This document shows, piece after piece, positions 7,403-14,045 of a stretch of DNA of 18,206 nt. Both the position numbers and the translations under genes were made by a program. Where the stretch lies: positions 1-18,206 of the forward strand of contig JAEWNY010000118.1 of NCBI GenBank assembly GCA_023461075.1, written 5' to 3'. The notes under the pieces are model-generated. The model saw only the letters and a list, made by a program, of their open reading frames with translations, was not told the origin of the DNA and did not search any database. This DNA is from Pseudomonadota bacterium. Its GTDB lineage: Bacteria > Pseudomonadota > Gammaproteobacteria > Xanthomonadales > Xanthomonadaceae. Numbering within the stretch: the stretch's first letter is position 1; each line of letters starts with the position of its first letter.

Positions 7403-8170
7403 ATGAGTGATGTCCCTTCGCCTGCGGAACGCATCCGGATCGTGCTGGTCGGCACCCAGCATCCCGGCAATCTCGGTTCCGCCGCCCGCGCGATGCGCAC
7501 CATGGGCCTGACCCGGATGGTGCTGGTGGCGCCGGAGAAAAAGCCTGACTTCGATACCACCTCGATGGCCGCCGGTGCCGAGGCACTGGTGTTGGGTGCG
7601 CCCGTGTTCGCGACGCTGGAAGACGCGGTTGCCGATTGCCGGCTGGTCCTGGGTTGCACCGCACGCAGCCGGCGCATCGCACTGGAAGAACTGCTGCCGC
7701 GCGAAGCGGGAGAGCGCGTCGTCGCCGCAGCGGGCGGGGGCGCGGATGTCGCCTTGGTATTCGGCCGCGAACGCACCGGCCTGGACAACCACGAGCTGCA
7801 GCTCTGCCATGCCGCCGTGCACATCCCGTCCGACCCGGATTTCAGTTCGCTCAACCTGGCCGCGGCGGTGCAGGTGCTGGCCTATGAGTTGCGGATGGCG
7901 ATGTTGTCCGCGGAACCGGCGCCGGCAAGCGATGCCGATGCCACAGCCGAGCCGCCGGCTTCGCATGCCGAACTGGAAGGCTTCTTCGCCCAGTTGGGCG
8001 AAACCCTGGACGCGATCGATTTCCACAAGGGTCGCACGCCCGAATCCGCGCTGCGCAAGCTGCGTCGGATATTCCTCCGCGCGGACATGAACACCCGCGA
8101 GGTCCGGTTGATGCGCGGCGTCCTGGCCGATGCCCAGCGGATGGCGCGGCTGGCGGGCGGGCAATCATGA
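7403..8170 (+). CDS. trmJ: tRNA (cytidine/uridine-2'-O-)-methyltransferase TrmJ
   Basis: TrmJ is a SPOUT-class methyltransferase modifying the 2'-OH of tRNA nucleotide 32. The 255-residue length fits (E. coli is 246). SPOUT motifs are clear: VLVGTQHPGNLGSAARAMRT (14-33, with Asn23 and Arg29), VFGRERTGLDNHEL (119-132), and the knot-forming IPSDPDFSSLNLAAAVQVLAYEL (141-163). A TrmJ-type helical C-terminus follows (about 185-250, LRRIFLRADMNTREV). The frame is open back to 7331, but the conserved start MSDVPSPAERIRIVL is at 7403. It is divergent from suhB, and its stop overlaps by four bases (ATGA) a tiny open frame leading to the next gene. Confidence 0.94.
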   Translation: MSDVPSPAERIRIVLVGTQHPGNLGSAARAMRTMGLTRMVLVAPEKKPDFDTTSMAAGAEALVLGAPVFATLEDAVADCRLVLGCTARSRRIALEELLPREAGERVVAAAGGGADVALVFGRERTGLDNHELQLCHAAVHIPSDPDFSSLNLAAAVQVLAYELRMAMLSAEPAPASDADATAEPPASHAELEGFFAQLGETLDAIDFHKGRTPESALRKLRRIFLRADMNTREVRLMRGVLADAQRMARLAGGQS

Positions 8171-8223
8171 ACATGCGGATGGGATACCTTTCCGGTACGC
8201 TGCCGGCTGCAGTCCCGGCCTGA
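8167..8223 (+). CDS. Possible 18-codon leader or coupling ORF after trmJ
   Basis: An ATG overlaps the trmJ stop as ATGA (8167-8170) and opens an 18-residue frame (MNMRMGYLSGTLPAAVPA) ending in TGA at 8221-8223, just before the coding start of the binding protein, which is in a different frame. It resembles no known protein. It may be a translational-coupling relay carrying ribosomes from trmJ to the next gene, the trace of a frameshift that removed the true start of that gene, or chance. Confidence 0.25.
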   Translation: MNMRMGYLSGTLPAAVPA

Positions 8224-8234
8224 AAGTTCGCCTC

Positions 8235-9146
8235 GTGCTTCCATTGCTTCGCACCTTCGCGATTGGCCTGTCGATCTGCCTGTTTTCCCCGCTCGCGCGC
8301 GCCGAAGGCGACACCCTGGTCCTGGGTCGCATCAGTGACGATCCCAAGGCGCACTACGAGCAGTTGAAGCCGCTGCTGGATTACGTGGTCCCCAGGATGA
8401 AGGACGTCGGGATCAGTCAGGGCCGCATCCTGATGGCCCGCAACGATCGGCAGATGGCCAGCTATCTGCGCAGCGGGCGCGTCGATTGGGTGACCGAGAC
8501 CCCGGCAAGCGGGGTGATGCTGCGGGCGCGTGCTTCGGCCGTGCCGCTGTTGCGCAGCGATCGCGGCGGCTCGGCCCAGTACACCAGCGTGATCTTCGTG
8601 CGCAAGGACAGTGCGGTGCGCAACCTGGCGGACCTGCGCGGTCGCAGCATCGCGTTCCAGAGCCCGGCCTCGACCAGCGCCTACATCGTCCCGGCCTACG
8701 AAATGCTGTTGAAGGGATTGCACTTCGAAGTGCAGATAACGCCTTCCGATCGACCGGATGGAACGGCGGTCGGCTACCTGTTCGCACGCACCGAGCGCAA
8801 CATCGCCACCTGGGTGGTCAAGGGCCTGGTGGATGCGGGGGCGGTCAGCGACCTTGATTGGCGCGACCCTGCGCGCATACCGGCCAGTTACCGGGCGCAA
8901 CTGCGCACGCTGCACGTCAGCGCCGGCTTTCCGCGTGCGATGGAACTGGTGAGCGCCAAGATGCCGGCCAGGGTGCGTGATCGCCTGCAGCAGGTGCTGG
9001 TCGATGCCCGCAGCGACCCGGCGGCACGCAAGGCGCTCGCGGCGTTCTTCGGCACCACCGGGTTCGAGCCGATCGATGCCCACACGCGGCGTGAACTGGA
9101 CTACCTGGAGTCCGCGGTCATGCGTGTCAGCCGGGAAGTGGAGTGA
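8235..9146 (+). CDS. PhnD-type periplasmic substrate-binding protein, orphan
   Basis: From the GTG at 8235 the product is 303 residues, with a signal peptide (MLPLLR, hydrophobic core, cleavage likely after ARA at 21-23) and a mature PhnD-family fold. Diagnostic is residues 117-158: TSVIFVRKDSAVRNLADLRG, then FQSPASTSAYIVPA, whose Ser146-Thr147-Ser148 align with the ligand-binding STS of phosphate/phosphite/phosphonate-binding proteins. The start is uncertain: no ATG or Shine-Dalgarno precedes the signal peptide in frame. CTG at 8220 would give a better n-region (LKVRLVLPLLR), and the nearest in-frame ATG (8130) lies inside trmJ. No ABC permease or ATPase is adjacent; instead its stop overlaps a membrane GGDEF-EAL gene, suggesting a sensory rather than transport role. 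The true ligand is unknown. Confidence 0.85.
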   Translation: MLPLLRTFAIGLSICLFSPLARAEGDTLVLGRISDDPKAHYEQLKPLLDYVVPRMKDVGISQGRILMARNDRQMASYLRSGRVDWVTETPASGVMLRARASAVPLLRSDRGGSAQYTSVIFVRKDSAVRNLADLRGRSIAFQSPASTSAYIVPAYEMLLKGLHFEVQITPSDRPDGTAVGYLFARTERNIATWVVKGLVDAGAVSDLDWRDPARIPASYRAQLRTLHVSAGFPRAMELVSAKMPARVRDRLQQVLVDARSDPAARKALAAFFGTTGFEPIDAHTRRELDYLESAVMRVSREVE

Positions 9147-11278
9147 TGACCCGGCCCCGGCTCGGAGTGCAGGCCCAGTACGTCTTCGTGATGGTCGCCG
9201 CGACCCTGGCCGTCGCGGTGCTGGTCTCGCTGCTGGTGCAGAGACAGGCGCAGATGCACCGCGAGGTGGCCGGGTTCAGCCGGCAAGCCATGCAGCACCT
9301 GGTCGAGAGCCGGCTGAAGGAGCGGGCGCAGGTACGCGCCGGACAGCTGGCGGACTCGCTGACCAACCCGGTGTATTACCTGGACATCGACAACATCGGG
9401 GGCATCGCGCGGACCGCGAAGGAAGAGGCCGATGTCGCCTATGTGCTGGTCTATGACGATGAAAGCAGGATCCTGCACGACGGCTCGGCCGAGGTCCAGG
9501 TCTATGGCCAGCCGATGGATGATCCACTGGCCGCGACGGCCGTGGCTTCGGGTCGAACGGTGCAGTCCACGCCGCGCCTGCTTGAAGCTTCCGCGCCGAT
9601 CATGCTCGGTGGCGAGCGCCTCGGCGGCGTGCGGATCGGCTATTCACTCGATTCGCTGCGATCGAGCGTGGCCGGCAGCGTGCAGGTGCTCGATGCCAAG
9701 GTGGATGAGGTCGCCAGCCGAAACCGCTTGCCGATCTACGGGCTGACTCTTGGGATGTTGGCGATGGCATTGGCCAGCGCCTTCATCGTCGAGCGGCGTT
9801 TCGTCCGGCCGATCCGCCAGCTGGCCGGTCAGGCCGAGGAAATCGAGGCGGGACGCTACGACATCGACGTGTCGCCCACCGAGCGGGCGGATGAAATCGG
9901 CGACCTCGAGCGAGCATTCGCGAAGATGAGCGCGAGCGTGCGGGCGCACGACAGCGAGATCCGCCACATCGCCTTCACCGATGCGCTGACCCTGTTGCCC
10001 AACCGCCGCGATTTCCGCGAGCGGCTGGACGTGAGACTGCAGACCCAGGGCGAAGACGACGCGATGGCCCTGCTGTTCGTCGACCTGGATGACTTCAAGC
10101 GCGTCAACGACACCCTGGGCCATGACGTGGGTGACCGCGTGCTGGTGGAAGTGGCGCGTCGCATCCGCCAGGTGGTGGATGCGGCCGACCTGCGCGGCGG
10201 GGAAATCTCGCGTTTCGGCGGCGATGAGTTCGTGCTCCTGCTCGAGCCGCGCGAAAGCGACGCACGCAACGTCTCGGCCTGCGCGGCGCGCATCGCGCAG
10301 GCGCTGGTGGTGGAACTGGCGCGTCCGGTACAGCTCGATACCGATGACCGCGTCTTCCTGGGCGCATCGATCGGCATCACCTTGTTCCCCAACGACGCCG
10401 CCAGCGCCGGCACGCTGATCAAGAATGGCGACATCGCCATGTACCAGGCCAAGACCGCAGGCAAGCACTGCTACCGCTTCTACAACCGCAGCATGGAGCA
10501 GGTGGTCGAGCGTCGCGTGCGGATGGAAAAGGAGCTGCGCAACGCATGGGTGCGCGGCGAGTTGACGGTGTGCTACCAGCCGGTGCTGCGGATGGCCGAT
10601 CGCGCCATCGTCGGCGCCGAAGCGCTGCTGCGCTGGCAACATCCCGAATACGGCGTGGTCGCGCCCTCGGTGTTCATCGCGGTGGCGGAGGAATCGGGCC
10701 TGATCGAGCAACTGGGTCCACAGGTGATCCGCCAGGCCTGCATCGATGCGGTGCAGTGGCGTGCCGCCGCCGAGGCGAACGCCGCGCTGTTCGTTTCGGT
10801 CAACCTGTCGATGCGCCAGCTGCGCGATGCCTGGCTGCCGGAGCAGGTGACCGAGATCCTCTCGGAGGTCGGCCTGGCGCCGGACGGCCTGCACCTGGAA
10901 CTCACCGAGACCGCGGTGCTGGACGAGGCGATCGACAGCCGCGGCCTGATGCGGCGGTTGCGCGATGCCGGGGTCAAGCTGTGGCTCGACGATTTCGGCA
11001 CCGGTTTCTCCGGCCTGAACCACCTGCGACGGTTGCCGGTGGATGGCGTCAAGATCGATCGCGCGTTCGTGTCCGACATCCTGCACGATGCCGACGACCG
11101 CGCGCTGACCCGCGCCATCATCGGCATGGCGCAATCACTCGGGATCGTGGTGATCGCCGAAGGCATCGAGCAATCCGGCCAACACGAGATGCTGCGCGAA
11201 GCCGGTTGTGATTTCGGCCAAGGCTACCTGCTGGGCCGGCCGATGACCCATGAAGACTTCCTCAAACTGTTGCGCTGA
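9146..11278 (+). CDS. Membrane HAMP-GGDEF-EAL cyclic-di-GMP protein
   Basis: This 710-residue inner-membrane protein probably makes and/or degrades cyclic-di-GMP in response to a periplasmic signal. Order: TM1 (about 11-32), periplasmic sensor (about 33-196, with YVLVYDDESRILHDG and PIMLGGERLGGVRIGYS, a dCache/sCache-like pattern), TM2 (about 198-216), HAMP (about 217-268), GGDEF (about 272-447) and EAL (about 465-710). The cyclase motif is intact (RFGGDEF, 356-362), but no RxxD inhibitory I-site precedes it. The EAL side keeps Glu492-Ala-Leu, Asn553, Glu585, Asp615-Asp616 in DDFGTGFS, Lys636, Glu672 and GQGYLLGRP (691-699), so phosphodiesterase activity is expected. The ATG at 9146 overlaps the upstream stop by one base (TGATG); a GTG at 9143 is an equal alternative. 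The overlap suggests coordinate synthesis with the binding protein. Confidence 0.93.
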   Translation: MTRPRLGVQAQYVFVMVAATLAVAVLVSLLVQRQAQMHREVAGFSRQAMQHLVESRLKERAQVRAGQLADSLTNPVYYLDIDNIGGIARTAKEEADVAYVLVYDDESRILHDGSAEVQVYGQPMDDPLAATAVASGRTVQSTPRLLEASAPIMLGGERLGGVRIGYSLDSLRSSVAGSVQVLDAKVDEVASRNRLPIYGLTLGMLAMALASAFIVERRFVRPIRQLAGQAEEIEAGRYDIDVSPTERADEIGDLERAFAKMSASVRAHDSEIRHIAFTDALTLLPNRRDFRERLDVRLQTQGEDDAMALLFVDLDDFKRVNDTLGHDVGDRVLVEVARRIRQVVDAADLRGGEISRFGGDEFVLLLEPRESDARNVSACAARIAQALVVELARPVQLDTDDRVFLGASIGITLFPNDAASAGTLIKNGDIAMYQAKTAGKHCYRFYNRSMEQVVERRVRMEKELRNAWVRGELTVCYQPVLRMADRAIVGAEALLRWQHPEYGVVAPSVFIAVAEESGLIEQLGPQVIRQACIDAVQWRAAAEANAALFVSVNLSMRQLRDAWLPEQVTEILSEVGLAPDGLHLELTETAVLDEAIDSRGLMRRLRDAGVKLWLDDFGTGFSGLNHLRRLPVDGVKIDRAFVSDILHDADDRALTRAIIGMAQSLGIVVIAEGIEQSGQHEMLREAGCDFGQGYLLGRPMTHEDFLKLLR

Positions 11279-11293
11279 AGGCGCGCGAGTGCC

Positions 11294-11911
11294 TCAGAAC
11301 ACGAAGATGTCGAGCCAGTGCGCGGCGCGCGTGGCCAGTTCGCCGGAGAGGATGCCGAACACCAGCACCGCCGCGCTGCCGAGGATCCAGCCAATCACCA
11401 TCAACACGCCGTCATCCTCCAGCAACGCGAGCGCGATGACGAGCAGCAGCACGGCGAACACCACATTGGTGAACGGGATTGGCAGCGCGAGCAGGATGCC
11501 GAGCAGGATCAGCAGCGCGCCGGTGAAGATGTCGCCGAGCGGGTGATCGAGCAGGCCGCGCCAGCGTGGCCGTATCCAGCGCTCCATGCGCCCGAGCCAG
11601 CGGCCGAAGCGTTGGTCGAAGCGGATGATGAGGTCGCGATGCGGGCCGCGATGGCGCAGGAAAGCCGGCAGCCAGACCTGGCGGCGCAGCAGCAGCAGGT
11701 GCAGGCCGACCAGGATCACCACCGGGCTGCCGATCACCGCGGCCACGCCCGGGAACAGCGAAGGCGGGATCGCCAGGAACAGCAGCACGCCAAGGCCGCG
11801 CTGGCCCAGGCCCTCGAGCAGGCTGCCGAGTTGCAGGACGTCGTCGGGTGCGCCATCGGCCAGTCGGTCGAGCAGGGCGCGGGTGCTGTTGCCGCGCGCA
11901 GGCTCACTCAT
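11294..11911 (-). CDS. ExoD family (exopolysaccharide synthesis) membrane protein
   Basis: This 205-residue integral membrane protein has hydrophobic segments at about 39-77 and 125-195, separated by a basic amphipathic part (LRHRGPHRDLIIRFDQRFGRW). The motif FLAIPPSLFPGVAAVIGSPV and the GLLILLGILLALPIPF-like segment identify the ExoD family, named after a rhizobial gene linked to exopolysaccharide; the biochemical role is not established. The start codon overlaps the stop of the upstream CBS-domain membrane gene by eight bases (11904-11911), indicating one operon with coupled translation. Its 3' end is only 15 bp from the convergent GGDEF-EAL stop, with no visible terminator between them. 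Confidence 0.88.
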   Translation of the reverse strand: MSEPARGNSTRALLDRLADGAPDDVLQLGSLLEGLGQRGLGVLLFLAIPPSLFPGVAAVIGSPVVILVGLHLLLLRRQVWLPAFLRHRGPHRDLIIRFDQRFGRWLGRMERWIRPRWRGLLDHPLGDIFTGALLILLGILLALPIPFTNVVFAVLLLVIALALLEDDGVLMVIGWILGSAAVLVFGILSGELATRAAHWLDIFVF

Positions 11912-13211
11912 CGGCGGGGCCGGGCTCGTCCAGCCGTGCCAGCAACAGCTTGTCGATGCGTGGACCGTCCAGATCCACCACCTCGATCCGCCAGCCAGCC
12001 CATTCGATGTGTTCGCCGACGTGCGGGATGCGCCCGAACTGCGCGATCAGCATGCCGGCGGCGGTGTGGTAGTCGTGTTCGTTTTCGTCCGGCAGTCGGG
12101 CACTGCCGATCAACTCGCGCAGGTCGTCCACCGGCAGGCTGCCATCGACCAGCAGCGAGCCGTCGTCACGTACCACCACCATCGGTTCCTTGTCGTAGTG
12201 CTCGCTGGTCTGCAGGCGGCCGATCACCGCGCCCATCACGTCGTTGATGCTGACCATGCCGGTGATGTCGCCGTATTCGTCGACCACCAGCGCAAGCGAC
12301 TGCTGTTCCTCGCGGAAGATCTCCAGAAGCTTCATCGCGTGGGTGGACTCCGAGACGAAGACCGCCTCGCGCAGTTCGCGGAACAGGTCGAGCCGGGTCT
12401 GGTCGAGGTCGTGCAGCAGCGATTTCACCTCGAGTACGCCGAGCACGTTCTGGTCGTTGCCGCGATACACCGGATAGCGCGAGAACGGCGTGGCGCGCAT
12501 CGCCGCCAGGTTTTCATCGAAGTCGGCTTCGGCATCCAGCCAGGTGATGCGGGTGCGCGGGGTCATCAGGCTCTCGGCATCGCGATCGCCCAGGCGCATC
12601 ACCCGCTGCATCATGTTGCGCTCGTCGTCGTCGATCACCCCCTGCTCGTGGCTCTCGCTCACCAGCAGCTGGATCTCCTCCTCGGTGATCGCGTTGCGGG
12701 CGTCGTCCTTGATCCCGAGCAGACGCAGCACGCCCCGGTTGATCGCGCCGAGCGCCAGGATGATCGGTTTGGCGAGGGTCGCCAGCGCATCGAGAGGTAT
12801 CGCCACGGTGGCGGCGATCGCTTCGGGGTTGGTCAATGCCAGCCGCTTGGGGATGAGCTCGCCGAAGATCACCGAGCCGGCGGTGATCAGCGTCACCGCG
12901 GTGCCGATGCCGATCGGCCGCGCGTACTCCGATGCCGTCGGCCAGGCCGAGCCGAGCCACTGGGCGATCTGCTGGCCGATCGCCTCGCCGCCGAACACGC
13001 CGGTCAGGATGCCGATCAGGGTGATGCCGATCTGCACGGTGGAGAGCAGGTTGTCCGGATGCTCGGCCAATGCCAGCGCCTTGGCCGCGCCGCGCGATTC
13101 CTCGGCCATCTGCTTGAGGCGCAGCTTGCGCGAGGTGACCAGCGCCATCTCGGACATGGCGAAGAAGCCGTTCAGCGCGATCAGGGCGACGACGACCAGC
13201 AGCTCAAGCAT
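11904..13211 (-). CDS. CorC/HlyC family membrane protein with DUF21 and CBS domains
   Basis: The 435-residue product has an N-terminal CNNM/DUF21 transmembrane domain (about 1-195, NGFFAMSEMALVTSRKLRLK then TVQIGITLIGILTGVFGGEAI and SVIFGELIPKRLAL). Two CBS domains follow (about 215-275 and 278-335, with MTPRT, FSRYPVYRG, VVDEYGDITGMVSINDV) and a C-terminal CorC/HlyC domain (about 345-425). Relatives are linked to magnesium/cobalt efflux or resistance; older annotations say hemolysin, which should not be taken literally. MLELLVVVALIALNG at 13211 is the natural start; the frame stays open to 13346, but that extension is Arg/Pro-rich and unlike a protein start. It is cotranscribed with the ExoD gene. 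Confidence 0.92.
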   Translation of the reverse strand: MLELLVVVALIALNGFFAMSEMALVTSRKLRLKQMAEESRGAAKALALAEHPDNLLSTVQIGITLIGILTGVFGGEAIGQQIAQWLGSAWPTASEYARPIGIGTAVTLITAGSVIFGELIPKRLALTNPEAIAATVAIPLDALATLAKPIILALGAINRGVLRLLGIKDDARNAITEEEIQLLVSESHEQGVIDDDERNMMQRVMRLGDRDAESLMTPRTRITWLDAEADFDENLAAMRATPFSRYPVYRGNDQNVLGVLEVKSLLHDLDQTRLDLFRELREAVFVSESTHAMKLLEIFREEQQSLALVVDEYGDITGMVSINDVMGAVIGRLQTSEHYDKEPMVVVRDDGSLLVDGSLPVDDLRELIGSARLPDENEHDYHTAAGMLIAQFGRIPHVGEHIEWAGWRIEVVDLDGPRIDKLLLARLDEPGPADE

Positions 13212-13305
13212 CGGCCGGGCCTGCAGGCAGCGGATGCAAGCGGCCCGTGGGAGGGCGCGATGGGGAAGGCTCGTCGTCCATGGGGGTCGTGATCGGGTCG
13301 CCGGT

Positions 13306-13311
13306 AGCATA
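13306..13311 (-). promoter_or_regulatory. Weak candidate -10 of the CorC-family/ExoD operon
   Basis: On the minus strand these bases read TATGCT (4 of 6 to TATAAT), about 95 bases before the start at 13211. No matching -35 is evident. The 194-bp divergent gap (13212-13405) otherwise holds only the Pho-box-like element and -10 of the opposite operon. Confidence 0.25.
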
Positions 13312-13347
13312 CCAGCGCGTCGGCAGGCCCATGACGGGCTGCTCACG

Positions 13348-13365
13348 TTGTCATGATTTCGTCAT
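13348..13365 (+). promoter_or_regulatory. Pho-box-like direct repeat (putative PhoB site)
   Basis: TTGTCAT (13348-13354), four bases GATT, then TCGTCAT (13359-13365) reproduce the 7-4-7 layout of the PhoB half-site consensus CTGTCAT, matching 6 of 7 and 5 of 7; GTCAT recurs exactly 11 bp apart. It lies 41 bases before the DUF47-PiT phosphate operon and runs into the -10 hexamer. The match is made by eye; the functional context is what gives it weight. Confidence 0.5.
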
Positions 13366-13368
13366 AAT
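13363..13368 (+). promoter_or_regulatory. Candidate -10 of the DUF47-PiT operon
   Basis: CATAAT (5 of 6 to TATAAT) lies 37 bases before the DUF47 ATG and shares its first three bases with the second Pho-box half-site. No convincing -35 is seen upstream. An overlap of this kind would suit repression by PhoB better than activation. Confidence 0.45.
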
Positions 13369-13405
13369 ACGCGCGCGCCACGCGGCGCCCTGACGAGTCC
13401 CCGCC

Positions 13406-14032
13406 ATGTTCTCCCTGCAAACCATCTTCGGTTCCGGCAAACAATTCTTCGCCCTGCTGGACGAGGCGGCGGATGCCGCACACGAAAGCACCCGCGCCTT
13501 GTACGAGTTGCTGAAGGCGCCGGAGCATTTCCACGGGCTGGATGCCTTCAAGCTGGCGCGCCAGCGCGAACGGGTCGCCTCGGACAAGATCAACCAGGCG
13601 CTGGTGGACAGCTTCATCACCCCGATCGAGCGCGAGGACATCGAATCGCTGGGCAGCGCGCTGTACAAGATCCCCAAGCAGGTGGAGCGTTTCGCCGACC
13701 GCTTCGAGCTGGCCAAGCACCGCCTCGACGAGATCGACTTCGCGCCGCGCGCGGCGATGCTGGAGCAGGCGGCGGCGGTGGTCGTGCAGATGGTCGCGGA
13801 ACTCCGCCACATGCGCCTTGAGCCGATGAGCAAGCTCAACGAGCGCCTGCGGTCGATCGAGATGGAGGCCGACCGGCTGATCCTTGAGTTGCACCGGGAG
13901 ATCTATTCCGGGCGGATGGACGCGGCCGACATGTTCCTGCTCAAGGAATTCTTCGAGATCCTGGAAAAGGCGATCGACCGCTGCCGCGAGGCCGGCGTGG
14001 TCGCCTACCAGATCGTCCTCAAGAACAGCTGA
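13406..14032 (+). CDS. DUF47 family PhoU-like phosphate transport regulator
   Basis: This 208-residue, all-helical cytoplasmic protein of the DUF47 (PhoU-like) family is usually encoded directly before a PiT phosphate transporter and thought to modulate it. It begins MFSLQTIFGSGKQFFALLDEAA, typical of the family, and shows charged amphipathic helices with acidic/His clusters that could bind metal (FITPIEREDIESLGSALYKI, MEADRLILELHREIY, LKEFFEILEKAIDRCREAG). The stop is 13 bp before the PiT ATG, so the two form an operon. A Pho-box-like element upstream suggests phosphate control. Mechanistic details of DUF47 are not settled. Confidence 0.92.
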   Translation: MFSLQTIFGSGKQFFALLDEAADAAHESTRALYELLKAPEHFHGLDAFKLARQRERVASDKINQALVDSFITPIEREDIESLGSALYKIPKQVERFADRFELAKHRLDEIDFAPRAAMLEQAAAVVVQMVAELRHMRLEPMSKLNERLRSIEMEADRLILELHREIYSGRMDAADMFLLKEFFEILEKAIDRCREAGVVAYQIVLKNS

Positions 14033-14045
14033 CGGGCGCATCGCC

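Noticed and set aside
8130..8234. ATG at 8130 as the start of the PhnD-type protein
   Set aside because: It lies inside trmJ and would place about 35 residues, including His/Gly/Arg-rich sequence, in front of the signal peptide.
11904..13211. Annotation of the CBS membrane protein as a hemolysin
   Set aside because: The domain set is that of CorC/CNNM ion-transport relatives; the hemolysin label is a historical transfer without support here.
11318..13292. Long plus-strand open frames over the ExoD and CorC-family genes
   Set aside because: The translations are low-complexity shadows (Gln/Arg/Ala/Asp-rich), whereas the minus-strand products show full DUF21, CBS and ExoD motifs.
13212..13346. 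N-terminal extension of the CorC-family protein
   Set aside because: Pro/Arg/Ser-rich with no membrane or signal character and it covers the divergent promoter region; the conserved protein begins at MLELL.
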